From Didymella arachidicola (Eukaryota; Ascomycota; Dothideomycetes; Pleosporales; Didymellaceae): a DNA stretch of 64,000 nt. A program made the translations under genes and the position numbers. Positions 33,261 through 44,441 of the stretch are shown here, one piece after another (position 1 is the first letter of the stretch; the number at the start of each line of letters is the position of its first letter). The notes beneath the pieces are model-generated. The model was not told the origin of the DNA and did no database searches. It worked only from the letters and a program-made list of their open reading frames with translations. The stretch lies in NCBI GenBank assembly GCA_016630955.3, contig CM049993.1, forward strand, positions 1,178,001 through 1,242,000, in the 5' to 3' direction.

Positions 33261-33710
33261 TCAGCTCTGTCTATAACGATCTAAGAGCCTTAACTTACCT
33301 GCCAACGCTTCTTGATGACCTTCTGACCAAATAAAGAATTCTTGCACTACCTTTTCAATTCCAGCCTCTATGCTCATGGAATCTAATTGCAGTAGAAATG
33401 CCATAATGCCGTAATAGACATCGTCATCAAGGCTTTCGCGAGGTTCTTTCAGGATATCCTCTAATTCTCTAAAGGAGAACTGAACGTTGAACGTGCGATA
33501 AACGCTAACGGCCTCGCATAAGCGGCTACTGAGTAGAGGGTCCATGATAGCTTTCAAGTGCAATTGGCATTCCTTTGTACTCCGGCCTTCCAAAGGGCGG
33601 CGAATTCGATCAACATAAAGTCGATGAAGTAGCTCTTGCGATTCCTCGATGGTCCAAGGTTTTGATGTTGTGGGCAGCAATGACTGTAAAGTGCTATAGA
33701 AGTTCGGCAT
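33261..33710 (-). CDS. hypothetical helical protein, about 149 aa
   Basis: The frame encodes a mostly helical, Leu/Glu-rich protein (ESQELLHRLYVDRIRRPLEG; VYYGIMAFLLQLDSMSIEAG). A GTAAGT donor inside the last codons (near 33299) with a CTGACCAATCAG acceptor about 48 nt on suggests a second tiny exon ending KRKML instead of the plain stop. No family is recognised. The start ATG at 33710 is the first in frame. Confidence 0.45.
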   Translation of the reverse strand: MPNFYSTLQSLLPTTSKPWTIEESQELLHRLYVDRIRRPLEGRSTKECQLHLKAIMDPLLSSRLCEAVSVYRTFNVQFSFRELEDILKEPRESLDDDVYYGIMAFLLQLDSMSIEAGIEKVVQEFFIWSEGHQEALAGKLRLLDRYRQS

Positions 33711-33859
33711 CTTGTAAGGTCTTTGGTTTGTACTTCGTGACTAGACACTGTCTGGGTAATTAAACAACGTTGAACAAACACGCTCCTATGGGTGGGGACG
33801 ACATGCAGCAAGGCACGTCCTATAGAGGATTGGCGTAGGGATGACAAGGCGGCGTTTGG

Positions 33860-33950
33860 GAGCGTTGATGGGGAACTAAGGGGCATCTGGGGGGCATCTG
33901 GGGGGCATTTGAGGGGCATTTGGGGGGTAAATTGGGAGGCATGTAGGGGC
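33860..33950. repeat. G-rich degenerate tandem repeat
   Basis: Units of GGGGCATCTGG, GGGGCATTTGA and GGGGCATTTGG, about 15-17 bp each, repeat five to six times. G runs of 4-6 with short loops could form G-quadruplexes. This is not coding on the face of it. Confidence 0.75.
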
Positions 33951-34200
33951 GATTCGAAGGCTATTCAAGGACCCCTTCGGGCCTCCATGGATCTTTCGCA
34001 GAGCTGCGCCATGCATGAACCCTGTCTATGCTCAACATGAGGCACGGACCCGATGTTTGGACCATCCGGCTTGTGGCGTCATTGAATGATGTTCCTGACG
34101 GCGCTAGTATGTGATGTATTTTATCACCTCTGACCGCCGCTCACTCGCTTGACGAGTACGAACGAAGAACGCGGGGAAGGACAACCCTAGCTAGAAGAAG

Positions 34201-34428
34201 ATCAAGCTGCGTAGAGGGCAGGCGAAGCGCGACAGCTTGCAGCAGTTCTGGGCAGATGCCCGCTACATCAACGAGGCAGGCAAGGCTGAGCACTCGCTGG
34301 CCATCCAGTCAATGTTCCATCAGTACCGCAACGCGGCGCGATGCTACGTCTATCTGCCCAACGTGTCTGCTTCGATTCTCTCAGCTGGGGACGAAATCAA
34401 CTCGCCGCCGTGGGACTCAGAGTTCTAA
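34201..34428 (+). pseudogene. HET-domain fragment
   Basis: A reading frame of about 75 codons matches the middle of a fungal HET (heterokaryon incompatibility, PF06985) domain. A QAKRDSLQQFWADARYIN segment stands where intact copies have the W-DT-CCIN motif, then AEHSLAIQSMFHQYRNAARCYVYLP. The conserved double Cys is replaced by Arg-Tyr, the N-terminal motif is missing, and a stop occurs before the RGWTLQEL motif. It is therefore a decayed piece. HET domains trigger cell death after non-self recognition. It lies 4-14 kb from the NLR cluster. Confidence 0.75.
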
Positions 34429-34437
34429 CACTACAAT

Positions 34438-34795
34438 CAGCTCTTGAAAGCAGCGGGCAGCCTTGATTTTATAGGATTACAGCAGCAGGCGCTCCTGCCA
34501 ACCTTCGATCGTTCGAGGTACATGATCAAGGAAGTTAGAAAAAAGGGGTACATAGAAAGGGAGCAGCGCCTGATTCGAAACACATAGGCAGTTGCTCTAC
34601 TTCTCTCAGCTGCTTCACGGATTGCAGCACATCCGAGTTTCACATAAGGAGCAGGATTCTGCGTCGTACTCGTCGCGCGACTCTTTGTTCACCAGGTAGC
34701 CCACAATGCACCACTGCATAGGCCTGAGCCTGCGAAATGCACTTATTCTAGCTATATGAACCACTAGATTACATTCAAGATTACCTTAACTCTGG
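34438..34795. other. no feature
   Basis: This stretch lies downstream of the HET fragment. No continuation of that domain could be found in any plus-strand frame. Confidence 0.35.
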
Positions 34796-35068
34796 CTACA
34801 TAAATCGCACTCGCTTCATGTTCTTCGTTCTGAGATCATCTCCGTTCTCCACTTTAGTTCTGTTCTTATCCTTGCCTCCTTGCTTCCTTGTACGTATTTT
34901 CTGCCCCAAGACGTCAAAGCACTCTTCGAAATCTGCTAGTGTGCGTTCAAGGAGCTTGTTGTGCTCCTCTAGGGCAGATATTCTCTTATCTTGTGAGTTG
35001 ATTACGCGCTCTAACTCCTGCATCTGAGCCTTTATTGCAATCACTACAAAGTAATCAGGTATCAACAT
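34796..35068 (-). CDS. small coiled-coil protein (uncertain)
   Basis: A 90-aa frame contains an uninterrupted leucine-heptad coiled coil (AQMQELERVINSQDKRISAL and on) followed by a basic KQGGKDKNRTK tail. It could be a small gene or the 3' remnant of a larger one, such as a transposase tail. Nothing nearby supports either choice. Confidence 0.35.
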   Translation of the reverse strand: MLIPDYFVVIAIKAQMQELERVINSQDKRISALEEHNKLLERTLADFEECFDVLGQKIRTRKQGGKDKNRTKVENGDDLRTKNMKRVRFM

Positions 35069-35716
35069 TGGCTTAAGTGCCGTGAGCGACTAACTTTCAA
35101 CTGCTGTTAATGGCGATGCTTGCGCAGATAACGTCTTAGTAGAGCTCAAGTTGGTATCGCTTTGTTTAGCATCTGGCGGCACACACAACTGCAATATCAA
35201 CAATATTAGCTAACTGTACCAAGTACACCCAGTCCGACCTGTGCTCAGCCTACCTGATCCTTGTACAGATCGAGATCCTCTACCGTATCCTGCGAGGAAA
35301 GCCAAGCGTCAGGTGGCGGATCAATGTGTCCGTGACGAGCGTGTTGGGCCATTGCAAAAGACGCAGCTGGTAACAGCTCAAACTCGGTGAGTGTCTCCAT
35401 AAACATATAACCCAGGACAGCCTCGGTACAGTTTCCAATGGGGATTCAAGCGCCATTCCAGTGCCGCCGCATCAGCCGTCCATCGGGACTTCACTGATCT
35501 TGCCGACCTGACGCTAGGCGGGCTTTCGATTTCTCGATGTCCCGTCTGGTATACGTAGGCCCAATGAAGAATCAACAACAGTGGACTGCGCGTGGAGAAG
35601 GCTCGGTCACTGCAGTGCCGATGCGCCGGTGGCGCGGCGTCCAAAGGGCATGGAGGGCACATAAAAGACAGGCTCAGCGGTGCTGACGGCTTCAATATCG
35701 CCCATCATCATTCGCT
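35069..35716. other. intergenic, no gene recognised
   Basis: This is the upstream flank of the membrane-protein gene. No supported feature was seen. Confidence 0.35.
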
Positions 35717-36626
35717 ATGGACAAAGCACTGCTCACCGGCTTCATCCTTTGTCATTGCTTGACCATCCTTCTCAATTCCTTCATTCTGTACCATGACCTG
35801 CTCAGATGGCCCTCTAGTGGCGACATAATTTTCGAAAAGGCCTTACGAACTATCTGCCACTTCTTGCAAATAGGCATCACTTGTGTTACAGTCGGGCGCA
35901 CCGGTATTGCTCTGCATAGCGGACTGCAGGTCAGCTGGATGATGCCACTGATTGTTTCAACATTCGAAGTCAATGTTACCATGATGGTACGGTATTTGCC
36001 CGCAATAGCAATAACGTGACAGCTACTGATTTCATCGTAGGTGGCACGGAGCCTTCGAGGATTCACCCGCCCATCTTGGATCGCATCATGTTTCTACGCA
36101 ATGGGTTTGGTCCATGTGACGCTTAATCTGGCATATAACATACGGCAAGATCCTACCAGTTACCTCGCACGTCCATCACTAACGCAAGCCTAGCTCATCG
36201 GCACCGCTTTTTCCGTACACGTTCTTCCTGTATCTTTGTACCCTCACGACTTTTGCTGCTACGGTTTTGGCTGAACCACTACATGCGCGCACGAGGGCAG
36301 TTGGGGCTCATGGGCCGCTTAGGAAGCTGATCCTTGCACTCATGCTTGCGCATGTATCTGTGTTGAGCAGCCTTCTGGGCTTGGTTTTGAACACCTATAC
36401 CCGAAGAGCTTCAGATAACACGATCAACTGGCGATCTTTTCAGATCCTGTTGCTGGTAAGAATGGAGCCTTTCGGGTCGTGGTTGTTACTGATGAGCATA
36501 GACTGGTACGTTAGGTCAGCTGTTATGCCCTCTGACATTTTGTGTCAGTCGAGCGGTGACTCAGCAAAGCGCCCGGCCGGCATCGGACAATGGTCGAGGC
36601 AGTGGAAGTCAGACGGAGCTATCTTG
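35717..36626 (+). CDS. multi-pass membrane protein, splicing partly unresolved
   Basis: Exon 1 (35717-35986, 90 codons) has three hydrophobic helices. A 54-nt intron follows, and exon 2 resumes in phase at 36041. A further exon from about 36189 encodes two more helices (FPYTFFLYLCTLTTFAATVL; KLILALMLAHVSVLSSLLGLVL). A last intron at about 36508-36548 leads to a polar Ser/Arg-rich tail ending near 36625. The join between exon 2 and exon 3 near 36110-36188 is uncertain: the natural reading meets TAG at 36191, and only a weak GTCCAT donor keeps the frame. The helix pattern suggests a 6-7 TM protein of the fungal orphan type. It could be a damaged gene. Confidence 0.5.
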
Positions 36627-37885
36627 ATGTCATGGCAAGGAGGAGCGGTTGAAAGAAGCACAGAGAAGGGATGCCCATGGCCGACGAAGCGCCACCTCTT
36701 CTCTTTCGGCTGCATGAGAGAGCAAGTCTCACATCTCGGCGCCTCCACAGCGAGGCCCTCTGGACTCTGAACCACCATCTACATCGTCACCGCATCGCAC
36801 ATCGCCTATTTCCCACTGTTCTGCCCTTGCACATTACGAGTTTCTTCCTCTCTTCGTCGTTTGCCGGAGTTTTAGTAGATTTTTTTTGCAAAGCGGAAGT
36901 CTTGCGGCGTTATCTGTGCTTAGAGACGCAACAGATCCAATCCAGGCAGCACAGCTTCTGCGGGGCTTAGAAATCCCCTAAAGTGCTCTAAGGTTCCCTA
37001 AAGTGCCCTAGAGTGCCCCAAGATCCTCCTGCACAGCCTATGTTAGCGTCTGCCTTTACGCATTAGCATCTCTAACGCCACAAAATCATCGTACGAAAGT
37101 TGAAATCTCCTTGAAGTACAGTCAATCTTACGCCTTTTTGCCGCTGACGGACGTGGTTTTATAGTCGCCTAGGTATGTGTTTCCTTGAGTTTTCTATTGA
37201 ACCAATTTTCGCTGGATCTAGATTTCGACATGGCCCAGACTATACGCTTGTCATGCAAAGACCGGGGGTAAATCGCTTTCTTGTCTGCCTACAGTCCGCT
37301 TTGAAGTTAATCTGAGTGGCACTCTTCACCACGATGTAGACCAATTAGTGTTCCTAAAGCCCTATAGAGTGACCTTCTATCCACGTTGTGCTGCTTTCCC
37401 CTTGTAACCTCCACATTCGAGGTTGTTCCTTCTACAATTTTGGCATCCGGGCTTTGCCTCATCGCACTTTTTCTTGCGCTGCTTGCATGCCGTTTCTGCT
37501 ATCAGGGTTGGTTATCTGTGAAATCAGGTCTTTGAGATTTCGGGTGTGTAGAGGCCCTTGTATTGACATACCACATGAGATTCAGAGTGACTCTGATTGA
37601 GGCCTCGCGAGCAGCTGTGCAGAAACCGCTGTTCCACCTATCGGCGCACGTCCGTCTTAAATAGCCGCTCGGGGCGTACGGACAGGTGACGTCTGCAGCT
37701 TCGCTCCAAGGGCGGCCAATGGCGACACACTATTAGCGCCACCAACTTCGCCATATAAATCAAATTAGTCCATGGCAAGAGTGTCTCCCTATGACGGCTG
37801 CCGTCAGGGTCGATCCGGTGCTCTCATCGACACATGCAGTGGCGTGAACTCAGGTCCTGAAAAAGAATTGTGGATTTGTAGAGGC
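36627..37885. other. gene-poor region with CCCTAAAGTG repeats
   Basis: At about 36974-37020 there are four imperfect units of CCCTAAAGTGC or CCTAGAGTGCCC. No gene is supported elsewhere in the interval. Confidence 0.4.
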
Positions 37886-38452
37886 TCAATGTGAAAGTCC
37901 ATCGTTGACACGACCAGTGTTGCATAGTGACGTGCGATACACGACCTTCAAGTGTTCGTAATGGACCAAATGGAGCGCGGTTTCGACGGTTCCTAGATAG
38001 CTTGCAGTCAGGCCTCGGTAGAGTCCCTTAATCCCTTCTTGGCGGATAACTTTGCGAATACAATTGAGAGTACTTCGATACTGCCGTGTATTGCTACCGC
38101 TGTTTGTCGGCGATGAATTGAGCTAGAGGCGCGTTTTGATCAGCCAAATAGGGTATGTCGCGGTTGCTGTGATTATTCCGGCAGCAACAGCAGCTTGCGC
38201 GTGGAGAAGTGCGGCATCGTTCTGATAACCAAGTACAGTAGTGCCAAAAGACTTGCAGCTACCATACGTGTAGAACTTTATCGCCGTTGCCGGCACCACG
38301 CCCACTATACTGGGCACAAGACCGCGAAAAAAGCCGCGCCAACCTTCCACATTGTGAATTGATGCTATGATATGTCCGGTCTCGCGAATGTGTTGGAATG
38401 AGCGGGTGACGAGGCGCGCGGGCGTCGGATGGGGTTGCGGTTGCTGCGCCAC
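37886..38452 (-). pseudogene. truncated mitochondrial carrier (pyrimidine-nucleotide type), nonsense-mutated
   Basis: The first frame (38452-38123) encodes a carrier segment with VEGWRGFFRGLVPSIVGVVP and the start of the next repeat ending PIWLIKTRL, the Px[D/E]xx[K/R]-type motif. TAG at 38125-38123 then interrupts, where family members of the Rim2/SLC25A33 type usually have Gln (CAG). The frame stays open for 78 further codons to TGA at 37886-37888. That part holds RKVIRQEGIKGLYRGLTASYLG, the rest of the last repeat. The first third of a normal carrier is absent. A C to T change creating the stop plus N-terminal loss mark it as a pseudogene. Confidence 0.85.
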
Positions 38453-38676
38453 ATCAGCTAATTATCCCGCAGCCTACGGGATTCGGCACTCAGTGTCTCC
38501 AAAAGACAGTTTCCCTTCTTCGCCGTTCCCCCCGTTCTCCCACAGAGATCAGGAGTCGCTGCGCAACCCGCTAAGCCCTTAACGCAAACAACGATTTTCG
38601 TCCTTCCCGTCAGCGATCAGCTACTTCTTTTACATCCTGCGAGACCCATTTAAAACGTCCATCTGTCGTCGTTGCC

Positions 38677-39762
38677 ATGGATAGCCAAAGCCTGATCTCA
38701 AACAGAGATTCTCGCTTTTTAGGAGCACTGCATCATCTGGCTTTTAAGGTGTTCGAGCGCTATGTTTACACGCGCAATTCTTTGTCACATTCGCGAGAGC
38801 CCAAGTTGAAATCCTCACAGTGTTATATGAACCAACTCGAAGGATATTCATCTGAACGGGCAAATGTCGGCTTCGACTGGGCTGATCCTTTTTCTGATGT
38901 TGACGGTTCCTTCCTCGAAAACTTGGCCCAAGAATTTCCCACTGGAGAGTTTGAAAATTGGGCAACATGTCAGCTGCTGCTGCCTCAAGCCAACTTTGTT
39001 TACAACAACGTCCCTGTCACTTACAAATCATGGGAAGCATGGACGCAGATAAGTACGAATGTAGCATGGTATCTGTGGAAGAAAGGAGACTACAAAGCAG
39101 CACGGATGATGATTACAGAGGCGCTGGCGGTACGAGACAAGGTCCTGCAACCGAACGACCTTCGAACACTCTTGAGCGTGGAAATTCTAGCCGGAGTGCT
39201 GATGAGTCAAGGGATTTACGATGAAGCAGTGGCATCACACAAGCGGGCTCTGATGGGGTTCAAGGAGACGCTAGGTTCACTGCATCCCTTTACACTTACG
39301 GGCACCAGTAATCTGGCCTTGACGCTTCAGTATCTGGGAGACTACAAAGACTCAGAGAGACTAAATAGGTTAGTGCTGAGGGGAAGCAAGATGACCGTGG
39401 GATCGAAGCATGTGGACACCCTAACGAGCATGAGCAACTTGGCACTTGCTTTGCAGCACCAAGGCAAACTCAAGCGAGCGAAGAGATTGCATCAGCAGTC
39501 CCTAGATGGCTTCCGCGAGACACTTGGGAAGCAGCATCCTTCCACACTTACCAGCATGTACAACTTGGCGGTGGTGCTACAGTGTCAGGGCAAGTACGAG
39601 GAGTCTGAGGAGTTATATCGGCAATCCTTACGAGGTAAAGTGGAAGAACTTGGATGGAATCACCCCTCTACGCTGATGGGCACCGATGGCCTCGCATCAG
39701 TGCTTCAGTGTCAGGGCAAGCGGGCAGAGTCAGAGCAGCTATATCGGCAATACGAGAAGTAA
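38677..39762 (+). CDS. kinesin-light-chain-type TPR protein, likely NLR C-terminal remnant
   Basis: A 361-aa single frame. From about residue 120 it has five 42-residue TPR repeats (TPR_12/TPR_10), for example HPFTLTGTSNLALTLQYLGD and HPSTLTSMYNLAVVLQCQGK. The repeats are of the type found at the C-terminus of fungal NB-ARC-TPR proteins. The N-terminal 110 residues carry no P-loop or other NTPase motif. It is either a standalone repeat protein or the sensor part of an NLR that lost its switch domain. Its place next to two full NLRs, on the opposite strand to the first, favours a remnant or decoy origin. No stop interrupts it. Confidence 0.8.
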   Translation: MDSQSLISNRDSRFLGALHHLAFKVFERYVYTRNSLSHSREPKLKSSQCYMNQLEGYSSERANVGFDWADPFSDVDGSFLENLAQEFPTGEFENWATCQLLLPQANFVYNNVPVTYKSWEAWTQISTNVAWYLWKKGDYKAARMMITEALAVRDKVLQPNDLRTLLSVEILAGVLMSQGIYDEAVASHKRALMGFKETLGSLHPFTLTGTSNLALTLQYLGDYKDSERLNRLVLRGSKMTVGSKHVDTLTSMSNLALALQHQGKLKRAKRLHQQSLDGFRETLGKQHPSTLTSMYNLAVVLQCQGKYEESEELYRQSLRGKVEELGWNHPSTLMGTDGLASVLQCQGKRAESEQLYRQYEK

Positions 39763-40670
39763 CAGGTGATGGGATTTTGGCGAAGCGAACTATTTCGTAG
39801 GGACACCGAAAGAGCATTCATCTTTATAACACATAACGTCCCCCCCTAAGTGCCGAGAAGACCACCGTGCCGAGAAATACAAGCGGTACTTTGATTTCGC
39901 TCCACTCCAACGCTGCACACAACTCAGTATGTGCTAAGAACAGATGTTAATTGCGTGCTGATAGCTGCCCCAGAAACATCAATTCCTCTCAACCCAAAAA
40001 ATACGGTCTCGTTGACGTCTTCCGAGCTTGATCCGCAGAAGACCGTGTTTAGACGCAAAACTGACTTTTGTTTCCACCAAGCTACTGACAAGCGCTGAGC
40101 GCTATTGTACCGCTCTACATTGTTCACTCGGCGTATACAGGCTGTGCTGCAAGCTTTATAAGCCATGCGCAGCGCTCTGTTGGGTTTGGCGGGCAGGTTC
40201 GTGCAAGATCGCGTCCGGCTTCGGTACTTGTGAGGCGAAGGATGCTAATTGGGTCTAGTGCGCAGTAGCCATTGCGACGCTCACATCAGCAGCTCTAATT
40301 AATACTTTACCGTCGGCTGCTAGTCTGGAAGCAGGCTGAGTGATGCAATCTGCCCGCTCCGCTCCGCCGTTCTGGAGCACAGTCCTATCTTGCCAAGGCA
40401 CCAGGAACAAAGGCTTGCCGCTCGAGGCGCTGCAAATCCCGCGAATGTCACTACACGATAAGCGTTACACTGTAAGCGCCACAAAGTTATACAGGCAATA
40501 ATAATTACGAAATTTAGTACTTTCTAACCAATTAGTGTTGAGCTGTGTTACAAGAACTCCTATGCCAGCCCGTTGCTATGTTCAGCTAATCACGTCGCAA
40601 TGCAGTTGCCGCCAAGAATCTCCTGCCGAAGCGGAAGTAGGTTACTAAACACTATACTAACTCAAGCGGT
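39763..40670. other. intergenic, no gene recognised
   Basis: This stretch lies between the 3' ends of the TPR gene and the minus-strand NLR gene. Only short unsupported frames occur. Confidence 0.4.
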
Positions 40671-43600
40671 CTAATCTAACGTGCCCAAGGCCTCGTGATT
40701 TGGATAATAAGGTCTTTCGAAGCATTCCCAATGCTCGAGGCTGGCGTGCCTGAGTCCAACCTTCCACAATCCGAGCTGCTGCTGACGAGAGGCGGCAACG
40801 TTTTGGCGATGCACTTGCTCTTGCACTGGGGCGACCTGGACTTGGGCGTTGCCGTCTCTCTCTGGCCTTTCCAGAGCAGCAAGCTTAGCGCGCAAAGACT
40901 GATACTTCGGATTCTCTCTGCCAAACACCTTCTCGTAGCCCGAGAGTGCTTTCACGTACCACATTCTGGCATCGTCCACGCAGCCCTGGCTGTCAGAAAG
41001 CGTGGCAATGGCCTCCATAACGTCCAGAGCTGGAACGTAAACAGAGATCCGTTCGAGCCCAACTGCCTTCTCAAATCCCTTAAGCGCTCGCTCCAGCATC
41101 TTCTTTGCCTTCTCGTGGTCACCTGATTGAGTGTAAAGCATGCCTAGGTTCTTCACTGTGAAGAGTGTCGACGTGTGCTCCGGGCCCAACGTCCACTCAA
41201 AGCCCTCTAGCGCTTGCCCGTACATCTTCTCTGCCTCTCCATACTCGCCTGAGGCTGCATAAAAGACACCTAGACTGTCAACAACATTGAATGTTGAAGG
41301 ATGCTCTAGCCCCAATGCCTCGTTAAATCCCTCTAGCGCGCGATACAACAACGCCTTTGCCTCTTCATGCTTGCCCGAACTCGCATAAAGGAGGCCTAGG
41401 TTGTTGACAGTGGAGAGTGTCGACGTGTGCTCTGCACCCCACGCCTTCTCGTATCCCTCCAGCGCTCGCTTCAGCATCTGCTCTGCCTGCTTGTGCTGCC
41501 CTAAGTTATTGTAGAGGTTGCCCAGGTTGTTGACAGTGTCAAGTGTCGACGTGTGCTCTGCACCCCACGCCTTCTCCTTTCCATCCAGCGCTCGCTTCAG
41601 CATCTGCTCTGCCTGCTTGTGCTGCCCCAAGTCAGCGTAGAGGAGGCCCAGGTTGTTGACAGTGGAGAGTGTCGACGTGTGCTCTGCGCCCCACGCCGCC
41701 TCGTATCCCTCTAGCGCTCGCAAGTACATCTCTTCTGCCTGCTTGTGCTGCCCCAAGCCAGCGTAGAGGCCGCCCAGGTTGTTGACAGTGGAGAGTGTCG
41801 ACGTGTGCTCTGCACCCCACGCCTTCTCGTAGCCTTCTAGTGCCCGCTCATACAGCTTCACAGCCCCTGGCCGGTCCTCGTCTGCAAGCAGATATCCTAG
41901 ACTGTAATACTGCCCCGGCAGTAGCAAAGGCGTTGCAGTTCCGTCAGCGCCTACACCTCTGTCTTTGATCCCCTTGCTGACGCTCATGCCGTGCGCTAGC
42001 AGCCGTTTCCGCTTCCTCCAATACCCTACCTCTGTCTCCATGGGCACAATCTTAGCAACCAGCCCCGCCGCCACGCAGTACAGCTCCTGTTGCTCTTGAC
42101 CTTCCGCCAGCTGGCCGCACCATCGATGCAGCACCGCGTGCATCGAGAAGCTGCCGCTCTCTGCTGTCGCGTCAGCGAGCGAGTAGCGGCACAGCAGCCC
42201 AGCCGCCTCGCCAAACTCCAGCTTGTCCTCTGCCATCTCGCGCAGCCACACCGGAACGTCTGTCTCTTCAGCCAGAGCCTCGCCTGCTGCGATCAGCTCG
42301 TACCACAGCTCTCCGCTGTCTAGACACCCCCACAGCTTGAGCAGCGCAGCCGCCGCCTCACTCTGTCGCCGCACCTGCTCGTACGACAGCGTCCACGTGG
42401 TCAGCACGCTGCGGTTGCCGTACTCCTCCGGCGGCAAGCGTTCCTGCTTCTGCATGAGACGGCTCCATGTCTGCTTGTAGTGCTGCGCGTATTGCAACGC
42501 AGAAGTGTTCGTCTCGCGCAAGAACGCGCCAGCTTGGGTGAGTGCGAGCGGGAGTCCGCGAAGAAGGTCCAGTACTGTGTCAGCGTCTATCCAGCGTGCG
42601 TCAGTGAGCGCTCTCTCCACGTTGTCAACCGCTTCGTTCTACTCACCTTCAGCCATCTTTCCCGCGTTGCTCTCTAGTATCGCACGCGCCTGCTCTGGAC
42701 CGACCGCCCCTACCTTGACTTCTGCACCAAGCGTCCGGAGTCCGCCCAGCCGGCTGGTGACGAGAATCGACCCGTGGTCCGCCTGCGGGAAGTATGCCTT
42801 CACATCGTACGCCTGCGAGTCGCCCCGGTCGCGGTGGTCGCGGTCGACGTTGTCGATGATCAGCAGCCAGCGCTCGTTCGACGGCAGCGACAGCCAGTGC
42901 AGGCACTCGCGCACTGCCACGTCCACGTCAGTCGCACCAGCCCTGAGCATCGCCGCACCGTCTGCTGTCAGCTCGCCGCGTGGCAGCCGCAGCGCCGTGT
43001 CTGCAAGCGACTGCTTCACGCTAGCCTCCGACGACCCGTCCAGCCAGAACACCCCGCTGAAGCTGCCTTTGTGCTTGCGCGCAAACTCCACCGCCAGCTG
43101 CGTCTTGCCTATGCCGCCGAGACCGTGCACGACAGCGACGTTGCGACGGCCTGCCGCGCGCTGCGTGCCGAGAAGAAGCTTCTCAAGCTGCTGCATCTCT
43201 GCGTCTCGTGCTACAAAGCGCCTCACCACTGGCACGTTTCGCAGGCTCAGGTCGACTTTGTGTTTGCCAGCATCTGTTGCACTCGGTCAACCTTTCGCAT
43301 TCTCTAGCAACTGTAGTCATGCATAGTTACATTGCGACCGAGCCAGCATCAGGCTTGGAGACGCCTCGACCATGCTCTGCATCGCTTCTGCCACCGTCTC
43401 AAAGTCTTCCTCCTGAGCATCTTCAAACTTGTTCATGTCAAAGTGGGTCCGCGACAGCGAGCGCTTGTCCGTCGACTCGGAAAGATCGAGACAGCCAGCA
43501 TGTTGGCTGACTACGAACCTCTGTATCTGTTCTTAGCACAAGCGTTACATCCAGTGTCTGCCAAACCTACAGTCCGATCCTGCTTGCCTACAATCCTCCC

Positions 43601-44441
43601 CACGTTGCTCGCCTTGAGTTCGAAGAAGCATACGACTCGAGTCTTGTTCGTCTGACCCCGCAGCTTCTTCAGGAAGCTGTCGACCAAGTCCTGCAAGTAT
43701 GCGTTTCCTGGCTGCAGCACCTCAAGAGCGGTAGGCTGCACCTGGTCGTCGTGGTACTCGCGCCGCGCCGCCTCGAGCATCTCCATCTGGTTCATCCCCT
43801 CCGCGCCTCGAAACGGTGTGCCGAAGAAGACCAGACCAGTGGTCGACGCGAAAACGCCGGGCCATTCCTTTGGGTACTGTTCGGCTTCCAAGAGGGCCTG
43901 CGGAAACGTTTCAGCGACTGCGGTGTCTTCGTCTTGTCTGTCTCCTTACCTTCAGCACGACCAGCCCGCCAAAGCAATGCGCTACGAACAGCAGCGGATG
44001 GAAGGGAGCATCCTGCCATAGTCAGCGATTGCACTGCGCTCATCTTATCAAGCACGGTCCGCACCTCTCTCTTCCGCTTCAGCGCCCTCAGCAACCGCTC
44101 GGCCACGGTGGTCGCGCTCTGCTGCATCGCCTCCTTGCCGAACCACTGCGACTCATACCCGTACCGCATGATGCGCGCGCTCGGCGCTACCGTTGGCAGC
44201 ATGTCGTCTTCGATCAGCCAGTTGCGCCATCTTGGTTCTTCTGCCGTGCCGGCGTTCTTGCACCAGCTGTCGTCGGGGTGCGCGCCGAGACCGTGGACTG
44301 CGACGATGCTAGTCGGTCAGCTGGAGGTTCTGCGCGAGCGAGCGAGCAATATTGCTGGCGAACGTACTCAATGCATTCCGCTGCTGCCGGTGCTTCACGA
44401 AGCACCTTGAGGCCCACGTCTTTGCTAGTAATCGCTCGAAC
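40671..44441 (-). CDS. NLR-like: alpha/beta-hydrolase - NB-ARC - TPR, 7 resolved exons plus 5' end
   Basis: Exons 44441-44368, 44308-44065, 44012-43950, 43897-43571, 43520-43331, 43273-42647 and 42586-40671 join in phase through 50-60-nt introns into 1146 aa. Residues about 24-230 are a SERAC1/DUF676-like hydrolase (IVAVHGLGAHPDD; elbow AHCFGG with Cys in the nucleophile place; FFGTPFRG). NB-ARC follows: P-loop GLGGIGKT 350-357, Walker B LLIIDNVD 436-443, then GSILVTSR. The rest, to the C-terminus, is about eight 42-residue TPRs. By family analogy it is a STAND receptor in non-self recognition or cell death. The resolved 5' exon lacks an ATG. An ATG at 44523 followed by a GTGGGT donor and a 79-nt intron would supply it; otherwise the start was lost to GTG (44417). 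Confidence 0.9.
41360..41870 (-). repeat. 126-bp tandem repeats encoding near-identical TPRs
   Basis: Four to five successive 126-bp units encode WGAEHTSTLSTVNNLG-type TPRs that are almost identical to each other at DNA level, for example around 41406-41500, 41532-41630, 41658-41750 and 41784-41830. Older TPRs on both sides are much more divergent. Confidence 0.9.

Noticed and set aside
42505..43326. 273-codon plus-strand frame opposite the NB-ARC domain
   Set aside because: It is antisense to a P-loop NTPase with intact motifs; Ser/Pro/Arg-rich composition is typical of a shadow frame.
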